Positions 44,157 through 52,698 of a stretch of 64,000 nucleotides of DNA are shown one piece after another. Origin of the DNA: Salmonirosea aquatica (GTDB lineage: Bacteria > Bacteroidota > Bacteroidia > Cytophagales > Spirosomataceae); contig NZ_WHLY01000002.1 of NCBI RefSeq assembly GCF_009296315.1, forward strand, positions 930,001 through 994,000, given 5' to 3'. The notes under the pieces were generated by a model, which ran no database searches, had not been told where the DNA came from, and saw only the letters and a program-made list of their open reading frames with translations. Positions within the stretch are counted from its first letter, which is position 1; each line of letters opens with the position of its first letter. Made by a program: the position numbers and the translations under genes.

Positions 44157-45470
44157 ATGACTACCGAAACCATAGATCTTAAATCAGAACTTATTTCCGA
44201 CTTCCGGCGACGCGAGCAGGCGATGAACGGGGAGGCAGGTACCCCCTTTCACCAGATCCGGCAGCAAGCCCTGGAACGGTTCGAAACCCTGGGCTTCCCT
44301 ACTCCTCGTAACGAAGAGTGGAAGTACAGTAATGTGCGTAATCTTGTTTCTCACAATTATAACTTTTCCGCAAAACACCAGGTATCTTCTGAAACAATTG
44401 GCAACATCAGTATACCCAATCTTACGGGCAATGTGTTGTACTTTGTCAATGGCCAGTACGAGGCCGGCCTTTCCAGCATTGTTTCTCCGGCCGAACAAAT
44501 CTCTATTTTATCATTGCGGGAGGCCCTGGAAAAACAGCCTGAGTTGATTCAGATGTACTTCAACCAACTGACTGATAACCAGAACGAAGCTTTTACGGCC
44601 CTTAACACGGCCTTCGCCGGAAACGGGGTTTTCATTCACATTCCCAAAGGCAAGGTAGTGGAGGAGCCCGTTGTGCTGTATTTTATTAATGATGCCCGTA
44701 TCGAGGACATTGGCGCACAGCCCAGGAATCTTTTCATTATTAACGAGAATGCCCAGGTTACGCTGACTGAAACCTTTCTTACGCTGGGAGAAGCTCAAAC
44801 TTTTACGAATGCCGTCACTGAAATTTACGTTGCCGAGCACGCGCATGTCCAGTACTACAAAGTACAAAATGCCAGCGATAATGCCTACCACGTAGGTACC
44901 ACGCAGGTCAGGATGGCCGACAACTCGCACTTTTACGCGGCTACGGTATCACTCAACGGAGGGTTTATCCGCAATAATCTGAATATTGCCATCGATGGAG
45001 AGCATTGCGATGCGCACATGTATGGACTGTATTTCCCCGATGGCAGGCAACACATCGACAACCATACGGTAGCCGATCACCGCAAGCCTAATTCCGAAAG
45101 TAACGAGCTTTATAAGGGTGTACTGCGGGGTAAATCGACAGGTGTTTTCAATGGAAAAATTTTTGTGCAGGAAGATGCCCAGAAAACCAACGCTTTTCAA
45201 TCGTGCAAGAACGTGGTACTCTCGCCTGAGGCAACCATGAATACCAAGCCGCAATTGGAAATTTTTGCCGATGATGTCAAATGCTCGCACGGGACCACGA
45301 CCGGCCAACTGGACGACGAGGCTTTGTTTTACCTTCGGTCGCGCGGCATTTCCAAAGATGAGGCCATGAATCTGCTGATGTTTGCTTTCTGCGAAGATGT
45401 GATCACACAGATCAAGATCGAACCGATCCGGGAGTACCTCGAAGGAATTATCACGCAGAAACTGGCCTAA
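44157..45470 (+). CDS. sufD: Fe-S cluster assembly protein SufD
   Basis: The 437-residue protein has an N-terminal helical part (1-110; RFETLGFPTPRNEEWKYSN) and a right-handed beta-helix core. The family C-terminal block is present: DGRQHIDNHTVADH, KGVLRGKSTGVFNGKIFV, DDVKCSHGTTTGQLD and FYLRSRGISKDEA. The conserved His of SufD (in SHGTT) is present. It forms the SufBC2D scaffold with SufC. Followed by sufS after 24 nt or, from the more plausible ATG at 45531, after 60 nt. Confidence 0.96.
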   Translation: MTTETIDLKSELISDFRRREQAMNGEAGTPFHQIRQQALERFETLGFPTPRNEEWKYSNVRNLVSHNYNFSAKHQVSSETIGNISIPNLTGNVLYFVNGQYEAGLSSIVSPAEQISILSLREALEKQPELIQMYFNQLTDNQNEAFTALNTAFAGNGVFIHIPKGKVVEEPVVLYFINDARIEDIGAQPRNLFIINENAQVTLTETFLTLGEAQTFTNAVTEIYVAEHAHVQYYKVQNASDNAYHVGTTQVRMADNSHFYAATVSLNGGFIRNNLNIAIDGEHCDAHMYGLYFPDGRQHIDNHTVADHRKPNSESNELYKGVLRGKSTGVFNGKIFVQEDAQKTNAFQSCKNVVLSPEATMNTKPQLEIFADDVKCSHGTTTGQLDDEALFYLRSRGISKDEAMNLLMFAFCEDVITQIKIEPIREYLEGIITQKLA

Positions 45471-45530
45471 GGTACCTCCCGAGCAGGAAGTACCTTGCTC
45501 GGAATCAACAGCCACTCGCTTTGTAAAAAT

Positions 45531-46768
45531 ATGCTACTCGAAACCAACATACAGCTGGATACACAACGAATCAGGGCGGATTTTCCAATCCTGAATGAAA
45601 TAATCAACGGAAAACCGCTGGTGTACTTCGACAATGCCGCTACTACCCAGAAACCCCGTCCGGTACTGGATGCATTAGCCGGCTATTATGAGCACTCTAA
45701 CGCCAATATTCATCGGGGTATCCATTTTCTGGCCGAAAAAGCTACGGCCCAATTTGAGGCCTCGCGACGCCGTATTCAGACTTTCCTGAACGCCCGGAAG
45801 CCCGAAGAAATCATTTTCACCTACGGTACTACGGATAGTATCAATCTGGTAGCCCAAACCTACGGGCGCGCTTTCCTGAAAGCAGGAGATGAGATCATCA
45901 TCAGTACGCTGGAGCATCATTCCAATATAGTACCCTGGCAGATGCTGTGCGAGGAAAAAGGCTGCGTGCTGCGTATTATTCCGATCAACGATGCGGGAGA
46001 ATTGCTCATGGACGAATATGAGAAAATGCTCTCGGAACGTACCAAATTTGTTTCCGTAGTTCATGTTTCCAACGCTTTGGGTACCATCAACCCCGTCGCC
46101 CAAATCATCGAGAAAGCTCATGCGGTAGGTGCCAAAGTACTCGTCGATGGGGCCCAGGCCAGCGCCCACCTGGGCCTCGATGTCCAGAAACTGGATTGTG
46201 ATTTTTATGCACTTTCGCTCCATAAGATCTATGGACCTACGGGCATGGGGGTGCTGTATGGAAAGGAAGCACTATTGAATGCCATGCCACCCTACCGCGG
46301 GGGGGCGAGATGATTAAGGAAGTTACGTTCGAGAAAACCACCTACAATGAACTACCCTATAAATTTGAGGCAGGTACCCCGAACATTGCTGACGTAGTGG
46401 CTGCTAAAACAGCACTGGATTACGTGGACGATCTGGGCAAGGAAGCCATCGCAGCCTACGAGCACCACTTACTCGACTACGCAACGGATGCCTTGAAAAG
46501 TATCGATGGGTTAAGAATTGTCGGTACCGCCGCCGAAAAAGTAAGTGTCATTTCTTTCCTGATGGAGGGCATTCATCACCAGGATATTGGCGTATTGCTG
46601 GATCAGCAGGGGATTGCCATCCGTACCGGGCATCATTGCACCCAGCCCCTGATGCAACGCTTTGGTATTCCCGGAACCTCACGGGCCTCATTCGCTGTTT
46701 ACAACACAACCGAGGAAATCGACCGGCTCGTACAAGGCTTGCATAAAGTAAAGAAGATGTTGGGGTAG
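45531..46768 (+). pseudogene. sufS: Cysteine desulfurase sufS split by a one-base shift in a G run
   Basis: The N-terminal part (to 46313; start ATG 45531, although the frame opens at TTG 45495) carries FDNAATTQKP, THEHHSN-like LEHHSNIVPW, and the PLP-lysine in SLHKIYGPTGMG. It ends in PYRGGAR-stop. The C-terminal part (46310-46768) begins MIKEVTFEKTTYNELP and holds the catalytic Cys in IRTGHHCTQP. Intact homologues read YRGGGEMI across the junction. Here seven Gs (46299-46305) stand where eight would keep the frame, so one G is missing. The second part starts at an ATG overlapping the stop as ATGA, so coupled translation of two fragments is possible. Sequencing error, mutation or slippage cannot be told apart here. 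Confidence 0.85.
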
Positions 46769-46864
46769 TTTTAGTTTAATAGTTGAAGTGCTGCTTTCCT
46801 GTTTCATTCAGCTTCAGGAAAATTTTGTTAAACAATTAAACTTTTCATTATTTCAACCAACAGA

Positions 46865-47287
46865 ATGTCTATCAACGAAATACAGGATGAACTGATTGAA
46901 GACTTTGCCCTTTTTGACGATTGGGAAAGCAAGTACGAGTACATCATCGACATGGGCAAGCAACTGCCCCCGTTATCTGAGCAATATAAGACCGAGGAAA
47001 ATATCATAAAGGGCTGTCAGTCGCGGGTATGGCTACATGCCGAAACTGATGGCGATGTAGTGAAATTTGCTGCCGACAGCGACGCCATTATTGTGAAAGG
47101 GCTGGTCAGTATGTTGGTCAAGGTACTTTCGGGACATAAACCCGAAGAAATCGCCAGCGCCGACCTTTACTTTATGGAGCGCATCGGCTTACATCAGCAT
47201 CTGGCCCAGACCCGGTCCAACGGCCTGGCTAGTATGGTGAAGCAGATGAAAATGTACGGTCTGGCCTACCAAAGCATCAATAGCTAA
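46865..47287 (+). CDS. sufE: Cysteine desulfuration protein SufE
   Basis: The 140-residue protein accepts the persulfide from SufS on the Cys in IKGCQSRVW. The fold pattern is typical: an N-terminal DWESKYEYIIDMGKQLPPL helix region and a C-terminal GLHQHLAQTRSNGLASM helix. Length matches the SufE family. It sits 96 nt after the sufS fragment and 82 nt before the SufT-like gene in the same operon. Confidence 0.95.
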   Translation: MSINEIQDELIEDFALFDDWESKYEYIIDMGKQLPPLSEQYKTEENIIKGCQSRVWLHAETDGDVVKFAADSDAIIVKGLVSMLVKVLSGHKPEEIASADLYFMERIGLHQHLAQTRSNGLASMVKQMKMYGLAYQSINS

Positions 47288-47369
47288 CGAATGTGATAAG
47301 AATCAGGAGGTACCTTAGTACTCATTCGCTCACTCATGTTTCTTATTTCAAAACTCATATCTGATTACC

Positions 47370-47696
47370 ATGGAAAATACCACGCTCACCGAAGCTGAAC
47401 TCAAAGAAGAAATCGTAAAAGCCATCAAGCGGGTTTACGATCCCGAAATTCCAGTCGATGTATACGAGCTAGGGTTAATTTACGATCTGAAGATATTTCC
47501 TGTCAACAATGTGTACGTTTCCATGACGCTCACTTCGCCTTCCTGCCCTTCGGCTGGTACCTTGCCCAGCGAGGTAGAGCAGCGGATTCGAGAGGTACCC
47601 GGAGTGAATGATGTGAGTCTGGAACTTACTTTCGACCCACCCTACTCTACCGAAATGATGACCGAGGAGGCCAAGCTTGAGCTGGGCTTCATGTAG
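47370..47696 (+). CDS. SUF-associated DUF59/MIP18 family protein (SufT-like)
   Basis: A 108-residue protein of the metal-sulfur cluster assembly family: IKRVYDPEIPVDVYELGLIYDL, MTLTSPSCPSAGTLP with the conserved Cys, then the VPGVNDVSLELTFDPPY block. Family members help Fe-S maturation and carrier loading. Its place between sufE and bacilliredoxin in a suf operon is the usual Bacteroidota arrangement. Confidence 0.93.
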   Translation: MENTTLTEAELKEEIVKAIKRVYDPEIPVDVYELGLIYDLKIFPVNNVYVSMTLTSPSCPSAGTLPSEVEQRIREVPGVNDVSLELTFDPPYSTEMMTEEAKLELGFM

Positions 47697-47774
47697 GTAA
47701 GAGCGCTATCGGCTGATGGCAATCCACTTTTGATTTTTTTACATTTTCAACAATCCATTTTCAATCAAAAAATT

Positions 47775-48206
47775 ATGTATCCTCCACAATTAGTTGCCCC
47801 CATGAAAGCCGAACTGACCAACGTAGGCTTTCAGGAACTTACCACCGCCGAAGCAGTGGATAATTTCATGACCAATGCCCAGGGTACCACCCTGGTGGTT
47901 ATCAACTCGGTGTGCGGCTGCGCGGCTGGCGCGGCTCGTCCCGGGGTACGTGCCTCGCTTTCGCGGAGCGAAATAAAACCCGACAATCTGGTGACGGTTT
48001 TCGCAGGTGTCGACACCGACGCGGTGAACAAAATGCGTGAGTACACCCTACCCTATCCACCATCATCGCCCGCGATTGCCATCTTCAAAGACGATGAACT
48101 GATCCACTTCATCGAGCGACACCATATCGAGGGTCGCTCCGCGGAAATGATTGCCCAGCATTTGCAAATGGCCTACGAGGAATTTTGTGGCGAAAAAGCA
48201 GAATAG
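47775..48206 (+). CDS. BrxA/BrxB family bacilliredoxin
   Basis: A 143-residue thioredoxin-fold protein from ATG 47775 (MYPPQLVAPM); the longer frame from 47730 adds 15 residues of spacer DNA. The active motif is CGC in NSVCGCAAG, as in YphP/YqiW-type bacilliredoxins that reduce low-molecular-weight thiol mixed disulfides. The DUF1094 features SPAIAIFKDDELIHFIERH and GRSAEMIAQHL are present. It is the last gene of the suf operon, ahead of a terminator, linking Fe-S assembly to thiol homeostasis. Confidence 0.93.
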   Translation: MYPPQLVAPMKAELTNVGFQELTTAEAVDNFMTNAQGTTLVVINSVCGCAAGAARPGVRASLSRSEIKPDNLVTVFAGVDTDAVNKMREYTLPYPPSSPAIAIFKDDELIHFIERHHIEGRSAEMIAQHLQMAYEEFCGEKAE

Positions 48207-48236
48207 AAGCCTGGATGCTTCTGATCATTACAATGC

Positions 48237-48268
48237 AAAGGCGGCCAAATGGCCGCCTTTCCTTTTTT
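48237..48268 (+). terminator. Terminator of the suf operon
   Basis: AAAGGCGGCC (48237-48246), loop AAAT, GGCCGCCTTT (48251-48260), followed by CCTTTTTT. Confidence 0.93.
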
Positions 48269-48345
48269 GAATAAAAACCAAAAACCCCTATCTTACGTTA
48301 AAGGAAATAACTCTACCTCCATTATTCTTATTCTATTGATCATTC

Positions 48346-48365
48346 ATCGTACCGGCGACCCGGTC
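48346..48365. repeat. Copy 2 of the 20-bp intergenic repeat, ahead of the vWA gene
   Basis: Identical to 17052-17071, with the same internal ACCGG/CCGGT hairpin, and ending 17 nt before the ATG at 48383. Confidence 0.8.
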
Positions 48366-48382
48366 ACTCATTCATAATCAAT

Positions 48383-49486
48383 ATGCTCGGACATCATTTT
48401 TCAAAATTCATTCCCGAGGAGCAGGGGCCCAACAGCAAGTTTGACCAACTCCTCAATATTTTCCAGCAATTACTGCTAATGACATCCGGCAATGTCACGG
48501 AAGCCATGTCGTGGCTGAGTGAGCTGGATCGCCGCTATGGCCTTACCAATGACCAGTACGGGATTGGTGATTTCTACGATGATCTGAAGCGCAAGGGCTA
48601 CATCACCGAAAAAGATGGTGAAGGGCAGGTTGTGATGACGCCCAAGAGCGAGCAAAGTATTCGTAAGAGTGCCCTGGACGAAATATTCGGTAAACTAAAA
48701 CGCTCCAAGTCGGGGGGTAATCACCACACGCCTTTCACGGGGACGGGTGACGAACTGAGCAGCGACGTGCGCCCCTATCAGTTTGGCGACACGCTGGAAC
48801 AGATTTCTATGACTGAATCCATCAAAAATGCACAAGTCAATCACGGTATTGGCGATTTTACGCTGATGGAGCAGGATCTGGAAGTGGTGGAAAAAGAACA
48901 GAAAACGACAACTTCCACCGTGATGATGATCGACATCAGCCATTCTATGATTCTGTACGGCGAGGATCGGATTACGCCTGCCAAAAAGGTAGCCCTGGCT
49001 ATGGCCGAGCTAATCAAAACCAAGTACCCCAAGGATTCGCTGGACATTATCGTATTTGGCAACGACGCCTGGCAGATTCAGGTCAAAGACTTACCTTATC
49101 TTGAGGTAGGTCCCTACCACACCAACACCGTAGCCGGGCTGGAACTGGCGATGGATTTGCTGCGTCGGAAGAAAACCCGCAACAAGCAGATTTTCATGAT
49201 CACCGACGGCAAGCCTACCTGTTTGAAAGAAGGGATAAAATACTATAAGAATAGCTTTGGCCTGGATCGGAAAATCGTCAGCAAAACACTTACCCTTGCT
49301 GCCCAGTGCCGTCGGCTGGATATCCCGGTCACGACCTTCATGATTGCCTCGGATCCCTACCTCAAGCAATTCGTGCAGAACTTCACAGAAGTCAATAATG
49401 GTCGGGCCTATTACAGTAACTTGCAGGGGCTGGGCGGATTCGTGCTGGAAGATTTTCAGCGGAACCGACGTAAGAACATCAAGTAG
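48383..49486 (+). CDS. von Willebrand factor A domain protein
   Basis: A 367-residue protein: an N-terminal helical region (about 1-110, LLNIFQQLLLMTSGNVTEAM) and a C-terminal vWA domain (about 175-350). The MIDAS motif is DISHSM, with the later Thr in NTVAGLELAM and Asp in ITDGKPTCL. The pattern resembles vWA partners of MoxR or magnesium-chelatase-like AAA+ ATPases, but no such ATPase is adjacent. There is no signal peptide, so it is probably cytoplasmic. It lies between two terminators as its own unit. Confidence 0.88.
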   Translation: MLGHHFSKFIPEEQGPNSKFDQLLNIFQQLLLMTSGNVTEAMSWLSELDRRYGLTNDQYGIGDFYDDLKRKGYITEKDGEGQVVMTPKSEQSIRKSALDEIFGKLKRSKSGGNHHTPFTGTGDELSSDVRPYQFGDTLEQISMTESIKNAQVNHGIGDFTLMEQDLEVVEKEQKTTTSTVMMIDISHSMILYGEDRITPAKKVALAMAELIKTKYPKDSLDIIVFGNDAWQIQVKDLPYLEVGPYHTNTVAGLELAMDLLRRKKTRNKQIFMITDGKPTCLKEGIKYYKNSFGLDRKIVSKTLTLAAQCRRLDIPVTTFMIASDPYLKQFVQNFTEVNNGRAYYSNLQGLGGFVLEDFQRNRRKNIK

Positions 49487-49504
49487 GTACCTGTTACCTT
49501 ATGC

Positions 49505-49544
49505 AAAAAGGGGCTTCCACTTAAAATAGTGGAAGCCCCTTTTT
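49505..49544. terminator. Bidirectional terminator between vWA and LysM genes
   Basis: A 17-bp perfect stem (49505-49521 with 49528-49544; core AAGGGGCTTCCACT), loop TAAAAT, A/T flanks on both sides. Confidence 0.95.
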
Positions 49545-49563
49545 GTTCTTTGAAATCTATCTT

Positions 49564-50025
49564 CTATGACAGAGCCGGGATGCGAAGTACCTGTCCTGGA
49601 TATATTTTGTCAGGATCGGAAAGCATGGGCTTGTTGGCCTCAAAAATCTGTGGGTACTTCATCATATCGCCATAGTATTGCTTGGCAATCTTCGAAAGCG
49701 TATCGCCTTTCTCTACGGTGTGGTACTGTGCTTCGGGAGCGGGATCGGCCACAGTCATGCGGTTATCCACAACAGCTACACCCTCTACGTTACCTACCGC
49801 CAAGGCAATTTTTTCGGCGTCAGCCTGTTTTTCTACCTCGCCCTCCAGAATCACCGTGTCGCCGGAAGTTTTTACCTGAATAGTTTTATACGCCAGACCC
49901 AGGGCTTTCACGTGGGCCAGCAAACTACTTGCCCGCAGTGGTTCCGCCTCGGGGGTAGGAGCGGCGGCTTCCTCTTTTTTAAAGACTTTTTCGCCAACTC
50001 CTTTCAAAAATGACATCAATCCCAT
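49564..50025 (-). CDS. BON-LysM protein (Kbp/YgaU-like)
   Basis: A 153-residue protein with a short basic N-terminus (MSFLKGVGEKVFKKEE), a BON domain (about 38-88, VILEGEVEKQADAEKIALAVG) and a C-terminal LysM domain (about 100-150, HTVEKGDTLSKIAKQYYG, IFEANKPMLSDPDKIYPGQ). This matches E. coli Kbp/YgaU, a cytoplasmic K+-binding protein, and has no signal peptide. A good Bacteroidota promoter lies upstream (50071-50100). A role in K+ or osmotic stress is inferred from the family. Confidence 0.92.
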   Translation of the reverse strand: MGLMSFLKGVGEKVFKKEEAAAPTPEAEPLRASSLLAHVKALGLAYKTIQVKTSGDTVILEGEVEKQADAEKIALAVGNVEGVAVVDNRMTVADPAPEAQYHTVEKGDTLSKIAKQYYGDMMKYPQIFEANKPMLSDPDKIYPGQVLRIPALS

Positions 50026-50070
50026 GATTTTCTTATTTTTAAGTGAACATTAGTAAAAATTAGAATTGCT

Positions 50071-50100
50071 CAAATCTAATAGGTTCAAACAATTCGACAA
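50071..50100 (-). promoter_or_regulatory. Promoter of the BON-LysM gene
   Basis: On the minus strand TTG (50100-50098) and TAGATTTG (50078-50071) are separated by 19 nt, an exact match to the Bacteroidota consensus, 46 nt upstream of the start codon. Confidence 0.75.
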
Positions 50101-50147
50101 CGTATAGACGTAAAACAATCATACCGTCACTTTGCGAAGGCCATTAT

Positions 50148-50522
50148 TTACGCTACCTCCAGTCCCTCCGCAAAGGAGCAGAACCTATGCCTGAACTGGC
50201 GGTAGCTTTGCTCGAAGTAAAACATCTCTTCCCGAATATGCCACTGCGCGCACTCTGTCTTCCTACCTTTAGAAATATCCCCGTTCGCAGCAAGAGGCAT
50301 TACCCGGGTTTCAGGTCTGATTTCATCCAACAATTTATCGACTGATTGCAGGTATTGATGGAGTTGACTCATCAAATCAGTCAGTTTGTAGGGCTGTATG
50401 CATGCTCCTTTGTTTAAAAGGTAACTCTCGAAAATCGCAAGTTCACGGCGGTTGTATTCGAGCTCGTTTTGCCAAAGCATGCTTTCAAAGTGCCTAAGAT
50501 GGCTCGTTGTGTCCTTTTTCAT
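50148..50522 (-). CDS. Hypothetical helical protein after a universal stress gene
   Basis: A 124-residue protein without a family I recognise. It is predicted to be mainly helical, with many aromatic and charged residues (HFESMLWQNELEYNRRELAIF; later WHIREEMFYFEQSYRQFRHRF). The start lies 12 nt after the universal stress protein stop on the same strand, so the two are probably co-transcribed. It could be a small stress-associated four-helix protein; nothing firmer can be said. Confidence 0.75.
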   Translation of the reverse strand: MKKDTTSHLRHFESMLWQNELEYNRRELAIFESYLLNKGACIQPYKLTDLMSQLHQYLQSVDKLLDEIRPETRVMPLAANGDISKGRKTECAQWHIREEMFYFEQSYRQFRHRFCSFAEGLEVA

Positions 50523-50534
50523 GGTAGTTGAGTA

Positions 50535-51395
50535 TTACAGTATGACATTCCAATCAGGTGAAGGCAATTCATCCGTCGGATCAGGAACGGTTTCAGATAG
50601 TACCAGCAAGGGTACCTGAGCATCGTAGGCAAGTATTCGGCTTGTACTTCGGTTCAGCAGTACGTCCCACAAACTGTGGTGGTGCGAAACCGTTACCAGT
50701 AGGTCGGTTTCATGGCTGGAAATGAAGGCTTCAATTCCAGCAGCGGGCGAGTCATTTTTGGTATAGTGGTGTTGTGGATTATACCCTAGAAAATACTCAT
50801 TTAAAAGCCTTTTTTCCTGGCTATCTACTTCTGAATCCGAAGAATCCGGGTCCAAAATACTAAGAAAAACTAACCCCGACATTCCGCTCTTCATCAGTTC
50901 CCTAACGGGTGCAAGTACCTCAGGCATGCGGAAGTTTTGATAGTCGATGGCTACTACTATCCTCTGAACAGGTTTGACCGGTACCGAAGACGGAACTACC
51001 AGGACAGGGTACCTGGCCGCCCGGATGATTTCGGTGGCTACACTACCCAGGCGCACACTGCTGCCGGTCCCGCTTGCACCTACCACTACTGCATCAAAAG
51101 GTACCTTTTCGTAGATTCCTGTTACCGCCACGGCCAGGTTACCCCCAATAGCGGTGCCTCGGAATGAAAAATCCCCATCAGAATTCTTTTGTTTCAACGC
51201 GTCAACATATTCGTTGATACGGGATTGGGCATTATGGTCAACTACCTCATCGACCTGGTCGTTGGATAGAGGCAATTCGATATAGCAATTGAGTACGGTA
51301 AACTCACAGGCTATTCCTTTGTACAATTGCAGTGCAAAATCAATGGCCTTGCGGGAAGTTTCAGAAAAGTCGGTCAGGAGCAGGATTTTTTTCAT
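50535..51395 (-). CDS. Tandem-domain universal stress protein
   Basis: The 286-residue cytoplasmic protein has two Usp domains. The first (about 1-145) starts KKILLLTDFSETSRKAIDFAL and has an intact ATP-type motif, GASGTGSSVRLGSVATEII. The second (about 147-275) starts IVVAIDYQNF and ends LAYDAQVPLLVL, with a degenerate nucleotide motif. This is the usual Bacteroidota two-domain form. It is first in a two-gene unit with a helical hypothetical protein. Confidence 0.92.
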   Translation of the reverse strand: MKKILLLTDFSETSRKAIDFALQLYKGIACEFTVLNCYIELPLSNDQVDEVVDHNAQSRINEYVDALKQKNSDGDFSFRGTAIGGNLAVAVTGIYEKVPFDAVVVGASGTGSSVRLGSVATEIIRAARYPVLVVPSSVPVKPVQRIVVAIDYQNFRMPEVLAPVRELMKSGMSGLVFLSILDPDSSDSEVDSQEKRLLNEYFLGYNPQHHYTKNDSPAAGIEAFISSHETDLLVTVSHHHSLWDVLLNRSTSRILAYDAQVPLLVLSETVPDPTDELPSPDWNVIL

Positions 51396-51764
51396 CAGTA
51401 AGGGGATTTACAGTTTCAAGGTGATGATTTAGTTAAAAAAAGTATTCCTAATCGTATGGTTACCCTTATGAAAGTACAATTTTCAGTCTTCTGGAAGGAG
51501 GTACTATATGTCAGATAATACTTGAAAAAAGTAGCCCTACTTGTTATCAAAGGTGAGTTCATATTCCCACAAAGCCCGGCTAGGGTACCTAGCTAAAGCC
51601 CCACAACAATCAGAAATCACCCTCTTCTTTTCTATAAGCCAGCCCTGTGAATACCGACTTTGAAAAACTAAATATCAGGGTATCAACCAGAAATTGTAGT
51701 CCAGATGAAGTAAGAATCAACTAACTTATGACTTTACCGTAAAAACAGACGGGCAGCAATTGAA
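51396..51764. other. Intergenic region between divergent USP and Nudix-regulator genes
   Basis: Holds a GCTAGG-GTA-CCTAGC hairpin (51579-51593) that contains a GGTACC. It also has a strong Shine-Dalgarno-like AAGGAGGT (51495-51502) before a five-codon reading frame (51508-51525) of doubtful meaning. Promoters for both genes must lie here but no clear TAnnTTTG was found. Confidence 0.5.
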
Positions 51765-52505
51765 GTGACTAATTTACAATTTTCCTCTCCCACCTCCACC
51801 TATCGCTACACACATGGCGATCGTATTCTGGTAGCCATTGACTGCATCGTATTCGGGTACGATGAGAACGGGCTTCAATCCCTGTTGGTAAAGCGCCACA
51901 TTGAACCCGGAAAAGGTCAATGGGCTCTGATGGGAGGGCTTTTGGAAGAAAAAGAAACGCTGGATCAGGCAGCGAAGCGTATTCTGGTCAAGCTCACCGG
52001 GATGACCGATGTATACCTCGAAGAACTCAAGGTTTTCAGCGATGTTACCCGCGATCCGGTCGAACGTACCATCTCAGTTACCTACTTTGCCCTGATCAAC
52101 ATCCATAATTACGAGCATCAGATCACGCACGAATACGAAGCCCGCTGGTTTTCTATTTCGCACCTACCCGATCTCCTTTTCGATCACAAGCAAATGGTCG
52201 ATTACGCCAAGGCCAAATTGAAGTACAAAGCGGCCCTGCATCCGATTGGATTTGAGTTGCTTCCCAAGAAATTCACACTTACCCAACTCCGTCTTTTGTA
52301 CGATGCCATCTTTGAAACCCAGCTCGACAAAGGCAATTTCCGCCGCATGATTCTGGCTTCCGGTCTGCTGGTCAAACTTTGGGAAAAGGACAGGTCCAGC
52401 TCAAAAAAAGGCGCCTACTTTTATCAGCTGGACGAAGCGCGATACCGCGAAAAATTCACCAGTTTCCTGAATCTGACGCCCAATAGCAAGGAACTGATTG
52501 GTTAG
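51765..52505 (+). CDS. NrtR-family regulator: degenerate Nudix domain plus winged helix
   Basis: A 246-residue protein starting at GTG 51765. The N-terminal Nudix fold (about 20-150) keeps the GKGQWALMGG lead-in. The Nudix box, however, reads AAKRILVKLTGM, where RExxEExG is required, so both catalytic glutamates are lost. The C-terminal winged helix (about 165-235, KKFTLTQLRLLYDAIF, NFRRMILASGLLV) is typical of NrtR/AraR-type repressors, in which the Nudix domain senses a sugar or ADP-ribose ligand. Candidate targets are the sigma factor and glpD genes downstream; this is inference. Confidence 0.87.
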   Translation: MTNLQFSSPTSTYRYTHGDRILVAIDCIVFGYDENGLQSLLVKRHIEPGKGQWALMGGLLEEKETLDQAAKRILVKLTGMTDVYLEELKVFSDVTRDPVERTISVTYFALINIHNYEHQITHEYEARWFSISHLPDLLFDHKQMVDYAKAKLKYKAALHPIGFELLPKKFTLTQLRLLYDAIFETQLDKGNFRRMILASGLLVKLWEKDRSSSKKGAYFYQLDEARYREKFTSFLNLTPNSKELIG

Positions 52506-52698
52506 GTTCCGATTCTGCCTCTGCTCCCATTTCATTACTATTTTTACTTTTTTTTGCATTTCTGTTTTTTCTTAGTCTATTAAAAGTTATTTTTACTTTT
52601 AAATTTTCTCGGAGAGAAAATCACTTCCCAGAAGTGAAAGTCTGGATTAGAAAATGAGCATTCCTTTATATAGCTACTAAATTATACCCCAAACCATT

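Noticed and set aside
51508-51525. Five-codon frame after AAGGAGGT, possible leader peptide
   Set aside because: Too short to support as a gene; Bacteroidota rarely depend on Shine-Dalgarno sites and no attenuator follows.
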